Source of the DNA: Motilimonas pumila
GTDB lineage: Bacteria; Pseudomonadota; Gammaproteobacteria; Enterobacterales; CBDFNC01
Direction of reading: 5' to 3'
DNA length: 64,000 nt
NCBI RefSeq assembly: GCF_003596335.1
Contig: NZ_QZCH01000013.1
Location: 1 to 64,000 of the forward strand
Shown: positions 36,935 through 49,195 of the stretch, in pieces
Position numbering within the stretch: position 1 is the first letter of the stretch
How the letters are laid out: each line of letters starts with the position of its first letter
The notes under the pieces: generated by a model
The model's input: only the letters and a program-made list of their open reading frames with translations
Database searches by the model: none
Told to the model about the DNA's origin: nothing
Program-made: the position numbers and the translations under genes

Positions 36935-37285
36935 TTAATCTGTTATTGCACTCTTATCGCCATTTTTATCTACACAAACAAAGGTGACTTGGGTGGTGAA
37001 AATGGTCAGTTTCTCTGGGTGACTAGCCAGCTTAACGCTCACTTCATAAGTCACCGAGGTGTTGCCTCTGGCTTGGCGATTGACCTCGAATTTCAAAATA
37101 CTGCCTAACTCAACGGATTGTTTGTAGCTGACCTTTTCCATGCCCACGGTGACAAAGCGTTTACCTGGATGCTCTAGTCGAGCTTGAATATAAGCCGTTT
37201 CATCTACCCATTTCAGCAAGGTGCCGCCAAATAAGTAACCGTAATGATTTAAGTGCTCGGTGAGTACCAGTTGATAATTGTCCAT
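36935..37285 (-). CDS. Acyl-CoA thioesterase, hotdog fold
   Basis: 116 aa, single hotdog domain, hydrolysing acyl-CoA thioesters. Family segments LVLTEHLNHYGYLFGGTLLKWVDETAYIQ and VSYKQSVELGSILKFE match the YciA/cytosolic ACOT group, with the catalytic Asp likely in WVDE. Located immediately downstream of mnmE in the same direction, 53 bp from its stop, so possibly read through from mnmE. Confidence 0.85.
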   Translation of the reverse strand: MDNYQLVLTEHLNHYGYLFGGTLLKWVDETAYIQARLEHPGKRFVTVGMEKVSYKQSVELGSILKFEVNRQARGNTSVTYEVSVKLASHPEKLTIFTTQVTFVCVDKNGDKSAITD

Positions 37286-37338
37286 TTATAGCCCTAGTGA
37301 TATCAAGGGGCGCCAAAAGAGCGCCAAAACAAAGCGTG

Positions 37339-38706
37339 TTATTTGCCAATACAAAAGCTTGAGAAAATGCGGCCGAGTAGGTCGTCGCTGGTGAACTCTC
37401 CGGTGATTTCACTCAAGGCTTCTTGCGCCAGTCGTAGCTCTTCAGCCAGCAGTTCTCCGGCCATAAACTCTTCTAATTGCACTTTGCCGTTATCAACGTG
37501 AACAGAGGCTATATCAAGGGCTTCTAGGTGGCGTCTACGCGCCATAAAGCCACCTTCGGTATTACCTTGATAACCCATAATGGCTTTAAGGTGATCTCGC
37601 AGCGAGTCTAACCCTAGGCCTGTTTTGGCGCTGATGCGGTAAACAGGGTGGCCATGGTCTTCGCTGATACCTAAGGTTTCACCGGTGAGGTCTGCTTTAT
37701 TACGTACCACTGTCATGCCGATATTGGCAGGCAGACGCTCAACAAAGTCGGGCCAGATTTTAGCGGGGTCTAATTCATCCGTGGTGGTGCCATCAAGCAT
37801 AAATAATACCCGATCAGCATTTTCTATTTCCTGCCATGCGCGCTCTATCCCAATTTGCTCGACGACATCTGGGCTTTCACGCAGGCCAGCGGTATCAATG
37901 ATGTGCAGCGGCATGCCGTCAATATGGATGTGTTCGCGTAATACATCTCGGGTAGTGCCGGCAATTTCGGTAACAATGGCGGCTTCTTTGCCAGCTAAGG
38001 CGTTTAGCAGGCTGGATTTTCCGGCATTCGGGCGTCCGGCTATCACTACTTTCATGCCTTCACGCATGATAGCGCCTTGTTTTGCTTGGCTTTGTACCAA
38101 GGCTAATTGGTCAATAATACTGTATAACTGGCCTTGGATTTTTCCGTCTGATAAAAAGTCGACGCCTTCTTCGTCAGGAAAGTCGATGGCGGCTTCAACA
38201 AAGATGCGCAGGTGAATAAGCGCTTCTACTAGTTGGTGAATTTTGTTGGAAAATTCACCTTGTAGTGAGTTAAGGGCGCTTTTAGCCGCTTGCTCGGAAG
38301 TGGCTTCGATCAAATCCGCAATAGCCTCTGCTTGTGCCAAGTCGAGTTTGTCATTCATAAAAGCGCGTTCAGAGAACTCGCCTGGGCGCGCTGTGCGCAC
38401 CCCAGGAATGGTCAGAATGCGTTTTATCAGCATATCCATGACGACTGGACCACCGTGGCCTTGAAGCTCTAAGACGTCTTCTCCGGTAAACGAGTTTGGC
38501 GTTTTAAATAATAAGGCGATGCCTTCGTCTAGGGCGGTATTGTCAGCATTGCGAAATGGCAAGTATTCGGCATAGCGGACGCGAGGCGTTTTACCCAATA
38601 CTATCTTGGCCACTTGCTCGGCTGCGGGGCCAGAGACGCGAATAATGCCAACACCGCCGCGTCCGGGTGGTGTGGCTTGGGCAACAATAGTATCGGTAGA
38701 ATTCAT
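37339..38706 (-). CDS. mnmE: tRNA modification GTPase MnmE
   Basis: 455 aa, complete. With MnmG it makes the cmnm5 group at U34 of several tRNAs. N-terminal folate-binding domain, central helical part, GTPase with P-loop GRPNAGKSS (about 224-232), G3 DTAGLRE and G4 NKAD, and the C-terminal Cys in FCIGK required for catalysis. Transcribed with yidC-rpmH, but a bidirectional terminator separates it from yidC, so it has its own promoter. mnmG is not adjacent in this window. Confidence 0.97.
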   Translation of the reverse strand: MNSTDTIVAQATPPGRGGVGIIRVSGPAAEQVAKIVLGKTPRVRYAEYLPFRNADNTALDEGIALLFKTPNSFTGEDVLELQGHGGPVVMDMLIKRILTIPGVRTARPGEFSERAFMNDKLDLAQAEAIADLIEATSEQAAKSALNSLQGEFSNKIHQLVEALIHLRIFVEAAIDFPDEEGVDFLSDGKIQGQLYSIIDQLALVQSQAKQGAIMREGMKVVIAGRPNAGKSSLLNALAGKEAAIVTEIAGTTRDVLREHIHIDGMPLHIIDTAGLRESPDVVEQIGIERAWQEIENADRVLFMLDGTTTDELDPAKIWPDFVERLPANIGMTVVRNKADLTGETLGISEDHGHPVYRISAKTGLGLDSLRDHLKAIMGYQGNTEGGFMARRRHLEALDIASVHVDNGKVQLEEFMAGELLAEELRLAQEALSEITGEFTSDDLLGRIFSSFCIGK

Positions 38707-38761
38707 GCGGTTATGCTCGTGCTAGGGTTTGTTAAATAATATACGGCTTTCATTAAATAAT

Positions 38762-38789
38762 AAAAAAGGAGCCATTTGGCTCCTTTTTT
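38762..38789. terminator. Bidirectional terminator between yidC and mnmE
   Basis: Perfect 12-bp stem AAAAAAGGAGCC (38762-38773) with GGCTCCTTTTTT (38778-38789), loop ATTT, usable on both strands. Confidence 0.92.
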
Positions 38790-38807
38790 GAGTGCAGCTA
38801 TTGTGCC

Positions 38808-40475
38808 TTATTTCGAGTCTTTACCTAAACCCTTTTTGTCCAGCGCACGGAAAATCATCCATTGCTGCAATAGGGTAACCAGGTTACTCACTAGCCAGTA
38901 AAGTACTAGACCAGATGGGAACCATAGGAAGAAGAAGGTAAATACTACCGGCATGTATTGCATGATTTTCGCCTGCATCGGGTCTTGCACCGTGGTTGGC
39001 GACATCTTCTGGATGAAGAACATGCTCACACCCATCAGAATTGGCAATACGTAGTAAGGGTCTTGGACTGACAAGTCAGTAATCCATAGGAAGAACGGCG
39101 CATGGCGTAGCTCTACCGATTCCATTAACGACCAGTATAGGGCGATGAAGATAGGCATTTGCAGCAAGATAGGTAGACAACCGCCTAATGGGTTTACTTT
39201 CTCTTTCTTGTACAGCTCCATCATGCCTTGTGATACTTTCTGACGGTCTTCACCGTAGCGGTCACGTAGCTGCTGGATTTTTGGCTGCAATAAACGCATT
39301 TTAGCCATCGAGGTGTATTGCGCTTTGGTCAGCGGGTACATTACACCTTTTACCGCAAAGGTAACTAAGATAATTGCCACACCCCAGTTACTTACAATGC
39401 TTTGGAAAAACAGCAATAGTTGGAACAATGGTTGCGCAATAAACCATAACCAACCGTAATCCACGGTGAGGTCAAGGTGTTTGCCTACTTGGGCCATTTC
39501 ATCTTGCAGTTTAGGGCCGACCCACATCGTCGTGCTAAGGTCTGCGGTACTGCCTGCAGCGACGGTTTGCATTGGCGCTTTAAAGCCAATGGTCGCGTCG
39601 CCGGTACTGAGTACGCGGCTGTATAGCTCGTTAGATTGCGTTTCACTTGGTACAAACGCTGACACGAAGTAGTGTTCTAGCATCGCGACATAACCACCTT
39701 GGGTGGTGACGTTCAAGTTGCCGTCCTTCATGTCGTCGAAGCTGTATTTCTTATAACGCGTGTCGCTTGCCGGAGACGAGTAAGCACCGCCACGGTAAAC
39801 AGGCATCACCAAGCTGCCACCAGAAGGCTGGATGGTTTGCTTAAGCTGACCATAAAGCTGAAGGTTCACTGGGTTCGCAGATTGGTTAGCCACTTTGTAG
39901 TCGATATCGACTTGGTAGCTGCCACGAGTTAGCGTGAACACCTTAACGTAACGTACGCCGCTTTCTGTCGTGAAGTAAAGTTCAGCAGAAACGCTGTCTT
40001 GGCCTTCTTGAATATTGAAGCTGTCGGCTTGAGTGGTGTAATGAGGACGACCTTTCGGGCTGGAATCAGGGCCTTGGCCAATCAAACCACTTTGCGCGAT
40101 GTAAGTATTACCAGACTCATTTTTCAGGAGTTTAAACGGTGTTGGCTCGTCTTGAACTTCTGGGTATTGCAACAAGTCAGCTTCAATGATGTCACCGCCT
40201 ATGGTGTCAATCACAAGGTTTAACGTGTCACTGGTCAAGGTAATGCGTTTGTGGGCGGCAGTGTTGTTCTCGGCAGGCACGTCTTGCGCGGTGTTGCCGG
40301 TTGCTGCTGGCACGTCAGCGCTTAAGTTAGCACTGGTGCTGGCAGGCACACTGCTTTGTTGCTGAGTTACCACAGGTTGCTCTGGAGTTGGATTTTTGTA
40401 TTCAATCCATTCCATATACAACAGGTAACTGACAAACAGTAAACCAATTAATAATAAATTACGTTGAGATTCCAT
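38808..40475 (-). CDS. yidC: Membrane protein insertase YidC
   Basis: 555 aa, inserts inner-membrane proteins with or without Sec. One N-terminal TM helix ([20 protein letters not shown]), a large beta-sandwich periplasmic domain to about residue 340, then five C-terminal TM helices carrying the conserved hydrophilic-groove Arg region ([18 protein letters not shown]). Downstream of yidD with 8 bp between. Confidence 0.97.
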   Translation of the reverse strand: MESQRNLLLIGLLFVSYLLYMEWIEYKNPTPEQPVVTQQQSSVPASTSANLSADVPAATGNTAQDVPAENNTAAHKRITLTSDTLNLVIDTIGGDIIEADLLQYPEVQDEPTPFKLLKNESGNTYIAQSGLIGQGPDSSPKGRPHYTTQADSFNIQEGQDSVSAELYFTTESGVRYVKVFTLTRGSYQVDIDYKVANQSANPVNLQLYGQLKQTIQPSGGSLVMPVYRGGAYSSPASDTRYKKYSFDDMKDGNLNVTTQGGYVAMLEHYFVSAFVPSETQSNELYSRVLSTGDATIGFKAPMQTVAAGSTADLSTTMWVGPKLQDEMAQVGKHLDLTVDYGWLWFIAQPLFQLLLFFQSIVSNWGVAIILVTFAVKGVMYPLTKAQYTSMAKMRLLQPKIQQLRDRYGEDRQKVSQGMMELYKKEKVNPLGGCLPILLQMPIFIALYWSLMESVELRHAPFFLWITDLSVQDPYYVLPILMGVSMFFIQKMSPTTVQDPMQAKIMQYMPVVFTFFFLWFPSGLVLYWLVSNLVTLLQQWMIFRALDKKGLGKDSK

Positions 40476-40483
40476 AGTTTTAG

Positions 40484-40738
40484 TTAATCTCTATTTTTGG
40501 GTTTAGGTTTAGGAACAGGATCGTACCCACCGGGATTTAAAGGGTGACATTTTATAAGACGTTTGGCTGCGAACCAACCACCTTTTATCGATCCATGCAA
40601 TTTAATTGCCTCAATGGCGTAATGAGAGCAAGTAGGATGGAACCGACAACGAGGTCCAAGCAGCGGACTAATGCCAACTTGGTAAGCTTTAATGAGACTG
40701 ATGGCTAACCATTGTAACGGCGAATGACTCTTTGCCAT
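40484..40738 (-). CDS. yidD: Membrane protein insertion efficiency factor YidD
   Basis: 84-residue YidD family protein with the conserved Cys ([12 protein letters not shown]) and PLLGPRC motifs and a Lys/Pro-rich tail. Overlaps rnpA by 34 bp, the conserved arrangement in gammaproteobacteria, and assists YidC-dependent insertion. Confidence 0.95.
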   Translation of the reverse strand: MAKSHSPLQWLAISLIKAYQVGISPLLGPRCRFHPTCSHYAIEAIKLHGSIKGGWFAAKRLIKCHPLNPGGYDPVPKPKPKNRD

Positions 40739-41061
40739 AACTTGCCTAACAGTTTGTTGAGTGCTTCGTTGGATAAGGTACCACTGCCACCTTTAGCAAT
40801 AACCACAAAGTCGAGCGCGGGTAAGTCGTGTTGATGTAAACGGAAATGTTCACGAGTAACGCGACGAATACGGTTACGACCAACAGCAAGCTTGACGTGC
40901 TTTTTGGGTATGGCTAAGCCTAATCGAGGATGATCTAAGCCATTGGGTTTGGCTAGGATAGTAATTTGGGGTGATGCAGCGGGTATGGGGTCTTTAAATA
41001 CGTTTTTGAATTGCTCGGGAGTTAACAAACGTAACTCCCGATTGAACGATAAATTAATCAC
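40705..41061 (-). CDS. rnpA: Ribonuclease P protein component
   Basis: 118 aa, protein subunit of RNase P that processes tRNA 5' ends. The RNR-type motif [14 protein letters not shown] is visible. The start is GTG at 41061, 10 bp after rpmH. Second gene of the rpmH-rnpA-yidD-yidC cluster. Confidence 0.95.
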   Translation of the reverse strand: MINLSFNRELRLLTPEQFKNVFKDPIPAASPQITILAKPNGLDHPRLGLAIPKKHVKLAVGRNRIRRVTREHFRLHQHDLPALDFVVIAKGGSGTLSNEALNKLLGKLWQRVIRRYNG

Positions 41062-41071
41062 GTCTGATTAA

Positions 41072-41206
41072 TTAAGCGCTCAAGCGTGTGCGGCCTTTAG
41101 CACGACGACGAGCTACAACTTGACGACCGCCTTTGGTCGCTTTGCGAGCACGAAAGCCGTGTGAACGCTTACGCTTTAGATTGCTTGGTTGAAAAGTACG
41201 TTTCAT
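41072..41206 (-). CDS. rpmH: 50S ribosomal protein L34
   Basis: 44-residue basic protein beginning [18 protein letters not shown] and ending TRLSA, typical of L34; too short for the usual ORF length cut-off. The start ATG at 41206 follows a GAAAG Shine-Dalgarno. First gene of the rnpA operon, divergent from dnaA. Confidence 0.97.
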   Translation of the reverse strand: MKRTFQPSNLKRKRSHGFRARKATKGGRQVVARRRAKGRTRLSA

Positions 41207-41309
41207 GGTTCTTTCCGTTATCAGTTAACTGTACAGTTGGCTTCCTTTCACTATTTATTCTATCTGACGATAAAGCAAACAATTCAGTAGGCCTCAAAAA
41301 AGAGGGCGA

Positions 41310-41338
41310 ATTCTATACCTTGAAATACATCAAGTCAA
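41310..41338 (-). promoter_or_regulatory. rpmH promoter
   Basis: On the minus strand TTGACT (41333-41338) and TAGAAT (41310-41315) are spaced by exactly 17 bp, a good sigma-70 promoter about 100 bp before rpmH. Confidence 0.65.
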
Positions 41339-41339
41339 T

Positions 41340-42141
41340 TTAAATGCCATCATATTTGCATAAATCTTATACAAGACAAGTTATGCCTTTCAGAGTCATC
41401 CCTAGAATAAAGGGAATAAACTGAGAGTGCGCGAGATTATATAGAGATCTGCTGAGAGTGCAAGGATCGGCGGGATCCTTTGATCGAATATCTTAGTCAA
41501 GAGATCGCTAAAAGGCTTGTTTGAACCAACCCCATACGCCAAACGAATAGCCAGGGATAAGATCGATGCCTGCAGCGGATTTGATCAAATATAAGATGAG
41601 TAATCCCAGCATGGCTGAAAAACAAATAAATGTCGCGATCAAGCAGGCTTGGATCAAGCGAGAAATGCGTTTGTCACGGCGACTGAGTTGGCGACGGTTA
41701 CGTCCGGCAATGATGACGTAATAATAACGCCAGCGAAATAACTTAACGGTGCCGCGCCAATCGATCTTATGCTGACCCCAGGTACGTGATCCGATGGCCA
41801 CTTTTAGTTGAGTCAGTTGTTCATCACTGAATGAGTCGTGATGTTTTTGCGGAATACGTTCAAATAAATTAACCACAAAGGGATCTTGGCGAATATCGGA
41901 TTTGATGAGATGCGGTTTGTGGTCCATTAAGCCTGCCTAAACTATCAACAATGATGAAATAATAGGCGTTACTGACAAGCGGGTAAACAGAAAGTTTCTG
42001 CTTGATCCATAGGTCAAAATACTGGATCTGTGCGCGCCAATTTTGTCAAGCAGCATATTTATTAATATGGTGATATAAAGCCTAGAGATATAAGGCGTAG
42101 CAGGATAAAATATCCGACCGTTTTTTTGTTTTGGAGTGATC
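41340..42141. other. Candidate oriC region
   Basis: Between rpmH and dnaA, where genes diverge. Fifteen GATC sites fall in 41446-42141 (696 bp), including five in 41446-41506. An AT-rich left end has DnaA-box-like motifs TTATGCAAA (41355-41363, minus strand, one mismatch to TTATNCACA) and TTATACAAG (41367-41375, two mismatches). No perfect DnaA box was seen, so identity as origin is probable in location but not proven. Confidence 0.5.
41508..41927 (-). CDS. Small inner-membrane protein, unknown
   Basis: 139 aa. A charged, Arg-rich cytoplasmic N-terminal part (about 1-88, with GRNRRQLSRRDKRISR) precedes a hydrophobic helix at about 90-115 (LIQACLIATFICFSAMLGLLI). It is embedded in the GATC-rich origin region between rpmH and dnaA. 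Function unknown; the location suggests a family maintained near dnaA in related bacteria, but this is inference. The 58 bp after its stop contain the densest GATC cluster. Confidence 0.75.
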   Translation of the reverse strand: MDHKPHLIKSDIRQDPFVVNLFERIPQKHHDSFSDEQLTQLKVAIGSRTWGQHKIDWRGTVKLFRWRYYYVIIAGRNRRQLSRRDKRISRLIQACLIATFICFSAMLGLLILYLIKSAAGIDLIPGYSFGVWGWFKQAF

Positions 42142-42142
42142 T

Positions 42143-43522
42143 GTGTCTTCTACCGTTTGGCAAAACTGCCTCGCCCGATTAAAGGATGAATTGCCAGCTA
42201 CTGAATTCAGCATGTGGATCCGCCCATTGCAAACTGAACTCAAAGATAACGTGTTAACTTTCTACGCGCCGAACCGCTTTGTATTGGACTGGGTGCGCGA
42301 TAAATACTTAAATAATTTTACCAGCTTGTTGGCGGAGTTCTGCGACAACGACATGCCGGTATTAAAATTTGAAGTAGGCAGCCGTCCGGTTGTGGTCGAA
42401 ACGAAATCCAACAATGAGCAGCCGGCACAGCCGCCGCAACCTGTTGTTAGCAACAATACGCCATGGGAAAAAGAAACCAAACCTAAACCTGAGATCCGCC
42501 ATCGCAGTAGCATTAACGACAATTACACCTTTGATAACTTTGTCGAAGGTAAGTCGAACCAGTTGGGCCGTGCCGCGGCCAGGCAAGTGGCTGAGAATCC
42601 GGGTGGCGCGTATAACCCACTGTTTTTGTACGGTGGCAGCGGCCTAGGTAAAACTCACTTGCTGCACGCAGTGGGTAATGGCATTCGTGAGCATAAAAAA
42701 GACGCCAAAGTGATTTACATGCACTCTGAGCGATTTGTGCAAGACATGGTGAAAGCACTGCAAAGCAATGCCATTGAAGATTTTAAACGCTATTACCGCA
42801 GCGTAGATGCTTTATTGATCGATGATATTCAATTTTTTGCTAATAAAGAGCGCTCCCAAGAAGAGTTTTTTCATACCTTCAACGCGCTGTTAGAAGGTAA
42901 CCAACAAATTATTTTGACCAGCGACCGTTACCCGAAAGAAATTGACGGCGTAGAAGATCGCCTCAAATCTCGCTTTGGCTGGGGTTTAACCGTTGCGATT
43001 GAGCCACCAGAGTTAGAAACGCGGGTGGCTATTTTGAAACGTAAAGCGGCAGAGCACAATTTTGATTTGCCCGATGAAAGTGCCTTCTTTATCGCTAAGC
43101 GACTGCGCTCAAATGTGCGTGAGTTAGAAGGGGCGTTAAACCGCGTTAGAGCTAACGCTGATTTCACCGGCCGCACTGCTACCATCGACTTCGTTCGTGA
43201 AGCCCTGCGCGATTTATTGGCGTTACAAGAAAAATTGGTCACCATCGACAATATTCAAAAGACGGTGGCCGAGTACTACAAAATTAAAATGGCAGATTTA
43301 TTATCGAAGCGTCGTAGCCGCAGTGTTGCGAGACCTCGTCAAATCGCCATGGCATTGGCCAAAGAGTTGACCAACCACAGTTTGCCTGAGATTGGCGATG
43401 CGTTTGGCGGCCGAGACCACACCACTGTGTTGCATGCTTGTCGTAAAATTAAAGCATTGCGAGAAGAAAGCCACGACATCAAAGAAGACTATTCTAATCT
43501 GATCCGAACATTATCATCTTAA
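42143..43522 (+). CDS. dnaA: Chromosomal replication initiator DnaA
   Basis: 459 aa with GTG start and TTGGAG Shine-Dalgarno. Domain I to about residue 85, a Pro-rich linker, AAA+ ATPase with Walker [12 protein letters not shown], Walker [10 protein letters not shown], and DNA-binding domain IV with the signature [15 protein letters not shown]. Binds DnaA boxes and melts the origin. Heads the dnaA-dnaN-recF-gyrB cluster. Confidence 0.99.
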   Translation: MSSTVWQNCLARLKDELPATEFSMWIRPLQTELKDNVLTFYAPNRFVLDWVRDKYLNNFTSLLAEFCDNDMPVLKFEVGSRPVVVETKSNNEQPAQPPQPVVSNNTPWEKETKPKPEIRHRSSINDNYTFDNFVEGKSNQLGRAAARQVAENPGGAYNPLFLYGGSGLGKTHLLHAVGNGIREHKKDAKVIYMHSERFVQDMVKALQSNAIEDFKRYYRSVDALLIDDIQFFANKERSQEEFFHTFNALLEGNQQIILTSDRYPKEIDGVEDRLKSRFGWGLTVAIEPPELETRVAILKRKAAEHNFDLPDESAFFIAKRLRSNVRELEGALNRVRANADFTGRTATIDFVREALRDLLALQEKLVTIDNIQKTVAEYYKIKMADLLSKRRSRSVARPRQIAMALAKELTNHSLPEIGDAFGGRDHTTVLHACRKIKALREESHDIKEDYSNLIRTLSS

Positions 43523-43532
43523 GGACATCCTG

Positions 43533-44636
43533 ATGCATTTTTCTATTAATAGAGAAGCCTTACTTAGGCCATTGCAACTTGTCGCCACTACTTTAGGTGG
43601 GCGTCCCACTTTGCCTATTTTAGGTCATGTTCTATTGGATGTAAGTAATGGCTTACTATCACTTACTGGTACGGATTTAGAGGTTGAGCAAATAGGTCAG
43701 ATGCAATTAGAAGGCGATTTTGCTGAAGGTCGTACGACTGTGCCGGCCAAGAAGCTGCTGGATATTTGTCGTGGTCTGCCTGAGCAGTCTGAAATCCGCC
43801 TTATCGCTGAAGCGGATAAAGTGATTCTACGTTCGGGCCGCAGCCGTTATACCTTATCTTGCTTATCAGCCACTGACTTTCCTAATATCGAGTCATGGGC
43901 CAGCATTGTCGAATTTGATATTCCTCAAGGCCAAATGCGCCGCTTAATTGAAAGCACGCAATTTTCCATGGCCAGCCAGGACGTGCGTTATTACCTCAAC
44001 GGCATGTACTTTGAAACGGACGGCACTGAGTTAAAAAGCGTGGCAACAGACGGCCACCGTTTAGCCATGTGCACCACGCAGCTCAATGAAGCGCTGCAGA
44101 ATCAGTCCATCATAGTGCCACGTAAAGGCGTCAATCAATTATTGAAACTGCTCGACAGCGAGGAAGCCGGTTTACGCATTCAAATTGGCTCAAACAATAT
44201 TCGAGCTATTACCGACGGCTTTACATTTACGTGTCAGTTAGTAGATGGCCGTTTTCCTGATTATCGCCGAGTGATCCCGCGAAATGGTGATAAGGTGCTC
44301 TCGTCGGGCCGTGAAGAGCTAAAACAAGCCTTTTCTCGCGCCGCTATATTGTCGAATGAAAAGTTCCGTGGCGTGCGTTTGACCTTGTCTGAGAACCTAC
44401 TGAAAATCACCGCGAACAACCCAGAGCGCGAAGAAGCGGAAGAAATCTTAGATGTGAGCTTCCCGGCTCACGATTTAGAGGTTGGCTTTAACGTCAGCTA
44501 TGTGCTGGATGTGCTAAATACGCTAAAATGTGAGCGCGTAAAAATCATCCTCAGCGATGCTAACAGCAGTGCGTTGATTGAAGCGGAAGAAGAAGCCAGC
44601 GAAGCCATGTACGTGGTTATGCCAATGCGTTTATAA
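43533..44636 (+). CDS. dnaN: DNA polymerase III beta clamp
   Basis: 367-residue sliding clamp forming a dimeric ring that tethers DNA polymerase; three tandem clamp domains and the C-terminal VVMPMRL motif. Ten bp after dnaA, and one base before recF. Confidence 0.98.
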   Translation: MHFSINREALLRPLQLVATTLGGRPTLPILGHVLLDVSNGLLSLTGTDLEVEQIGQMQLEGDFAEGRTTVPAKKLLDICRGLPEQSEIRLIAEADKVILRSGRSRYTLSCLSATDFPNIESWASIVEFDIPQGQMRRLIESTQFSMASQDVRYYLNGMYFETDGTELKSVATDGHRLAMCTTQLNEALQNQSIIVPRKGVNQLLKLLDSEEAGLRIQIGSNNIRAITDGFTFTCQLVDGRFPDYRRVIPRNGDKVLSSGREELKQAFSRAAILSNEKFRGVRLTLSENLLKITANNPEREEAEEILDVSFPAHDLEVGFNVSYVLDVLNTLKCERVKIILSDANSSALIEAEEEASEAMYVVMPMRL

Positions 44637-44637
44637 C

Positions 44638-45714
44638 ATGGCCATTACCCAAGTTAATGTCAGTCAGTTTCGAAACATTACAAACGCAAAGCTTAATCCT
44701 GAACCTGGGGTTAATTTATTGCTGGGTAAAAATGGCAGCGGCAAAACCAGTTTATTAGAAGCGATTCATTTTCTCGGGTTAGGGCGTTCGTTTCGTTCGC
44801 ACTTAACTAAACGCGTGATTCAATACGAGCAAGACGCGTTTACCTTGTTTGCAAAGTTTATGCATCAAGGTAGCGAAACGCCACTAGGGCTTCGCAAAAG
44901 CAAAAATGGTGACACAGTATTAAAAATTGCCGGTGAAAAAGCCGAGCGATTATCGCAGTTGGCTGAGTTGTTGCCGTTGCAATTAATTCACCCTGAAGGG
45001 TATAGCTTATTAACCGGTGGGCCAAAAGGTCGTCGCAGCTTTATCGATTGGGGGGTGTTCCATGTGGAACCCAGTTTTTTTCCACAGTGGTTGCGTATAA
45101 AACGTTTGCTAAAGCAACGTAATATGGCGCTAAAAACGGCAAAGTCTTATCGTGATATTGCGTATTGGGACGTTGAATTAAGTAGTCGTTGTTTGCAACT
45201 GACTGCGTTTCGCCGAGATTATTTGACGCAGTTGGGCAGTGAAATCCTGACAACGGCGGCGGATTTTTTACCTGAATTTGAGTTCCATTTGGACTTTTTT
45301 CAGGGCTGGGACAAAACCAAGGATTTGCCCAGTTATTTAGAACAGAATTTTGAACGTGATCGGGCATTAGGCTATACCAGCATAGGTCCGCATAAAGCGG
45401 ATTTACGCATTAAAGTTGCAGGGGTGCCTGTAGCAGACGTATTGTCTCGCGGTCAGTTAAAATTGTTGGTGTGTGCGCTGAGGTTAGCTCAGGGTAAATA
45501 CCATAATGGGGTAAGTGATAATAAGTGCATTTTTCTCTTAGATGATTTTACATCTGAATTAGACAGCGAAAAGCAGCTTCCCCTGGCAAAACACATTGCC
45601 GAATCCGGCGCCCAAGTATTTATTACCGCGATTGAAAGAGAGCGAGTAGAAGAGTTATTTGGGCAAAAAATTAAAGTGTTCCATGTGGAACACGGCAACG
45701 TTTCAGAGCTATAA
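44638..45714 (+). CDS. recF: DNA repair protein RecF
   Basis: 358 aa from ATG 44638, one base after the dnaN stop; the longer frame starting at 44578 lies inside dnaN. Walker A GKNGSGKTSLLEAI, signature LSRGQLKLL and Walker B FLLDDFTSELD are visible. Loads RecA at gaps with RecOR. Two near-parS palindromes (45056-45071 and 45677-45692) lie within it. Confidence 0.97.
   Translation: MAITQVNVSQFRNITNAKLNPEPGVNLLLGKNGSGKTSLLEAIHFLGLGRSFRSHLTKRVIQYEQDAFTLFAKFMHQGSETPLGLRKSKNGDTVLKIAGEKAERLSQLAELLPLQLIHPEGYSLLTGGPKGRRSFIDWGVFHVEPSFFPQWLRIKRLLKQRNMALKTAKSYRDIAYWDVELSSRCLQLTAFRRDYLTQLGSEILTTAADFLPEFEFHLDFFQGWDKTKDLPSYLEQNFERDRALGYTSIGPHKADLRIKVAGVPVADVLSRGQLKLLVCALRLAQGKYHNGVSDNKCIFLLDDFTSELDSEKQLPLAKHIAESGAQVFITAIERERVEELFGQKIKVFHVEHGNVSEL
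45056..45071. other. Near-parS site 1
   Basis: TGTTCCATGTGGAACC inside recF. It differs from the parS form TGTTCCACGTGGAACA at the central C (T here) and the last base. Palindrome arms GTTCCA and TGGAAC are intact. Confidence 0.5.
45677..45692. other. Near-parS site 2
   Basis: TGTTCCATGTGGAACA near the recF 3' end, arms TGTTCCA and TGGAACA perfect around a central TG; one base differs from the parS form TGTTCCACGTGGAACA. Confidence 0.55.
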
Positions 45715-45718
45715 GTGA

Positions 45719-48148
<2,430 letters not shown>

Positions 48149-48170
48149 TTTTCCTTTACCGTCTATTGAT

Positions 48171-48199
48171 AAAACGCAGCTATACGCTGCGTTTTTTTT
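48171..48199 (+). terminator. gyrB terminator
   Basis: Stem AAAACGCAGC (48171-48180) with GCTGCGTTTT (48186-48195), five-base loop, T-run to 48199. Confidence 0.95.
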
Positions 48200-49195
48200 C
48201 TTAAACCTTCGTGAAAACCCAACGCAAAGACAGTGATAAAAGTGCGTATTGATCTTAGTGCGTTAGCAAGAACTATACGGTTAGCACATCAAATACGTTA
48301 CAGTGCAGTAGATACCGTCACCTCATAAGATATGAAAGCGCCTCAGGCTTTTAACGCATGATTAATCGTGTTCATCCGACAGACTTAATTGAGACAGTGC
48401 TAATGCCATTTGAGCTGCAACTACAAATGCTGCTATTGAGAATGCAAAACCTACGCTCTTGAGATAAGCCGTTCTCGATATAAGCTCGCTGGTTAGTTGA
48501 ATATTTGGCTCTGTTGCCAATGAAGAAACGTTTGTATCCAGAGCCTTGGAATTAGATTACCAGATAAGAAAAGGGCGACGCCTTTAAGCAAACCTCACTC
48601 AGTATCATAATGGCTTTGATATTTTCACGACTGAATATGAAAGAGCGATCGCGACGTTTTTAGCTCGTACTAAAGTCATTCACCTTAATCCTGAGCAACT
48701 TCTTGAATGAGATTCGGCGAAATACTTGGTTATCTCGACTCGTTCATATTACAGAGAAAACGATGGAGCGAAGAAGAAGTTGTCGAGGGGGATTTTCGCA
48801 AAGTAGCTCAATTTATATGCTGTGTTTTCACTGCTGTTGAGTTTTACATTATGGCTTTCCATCAAGTGACAGCGACAGTGGCTGAAACTTAAAATAGCTT
48901 TATCTACTTTACACTTTTACCTTTTCATTTTGCTGATTCGATAATGTTCGGCTGGGTTACTGGCACAGATAATACTGTTATTTTGCTGAGAAGCTATGAG
49001 GTTGCTGGCTTTTTTATGGATTCCCTAATACAAAAATTTAGTGACTATAAGAAACTTATTAAAACCTAGATTCTTCTTAACACTGAGATGGCACTGCATA
49101 AAAGCTTGCTGAATACTATAAACCGGAGAGGGTAAGTTTTTTCAGGAGCCTTACGTTAAGTTTCTGACTCCTGTATTTTGAATATACGTATCCGA
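48200..49195. other. Gene-free 1-kb stretch with coding-like remnants
   Basis: No intact gene. On the minus strand 48362-48556 is a 64-codon open frame ending in a membrane-like helix (YLKSVGFAFSIAAFVVAAQ) and SDEHD but without a usable start. On the plus strand 48588-48710 reads a 40-codon fragment (HNGFDIFTTEYERAIATF) closed by stops. These look like decayed genes of different origin. Confidence 0.4.

Noticed and set aside
48707..48892. 61-codon frame in the gene-free region
   Set aside because: No ribosome site and no resemblance to a known protein; probably part of a decayed region.
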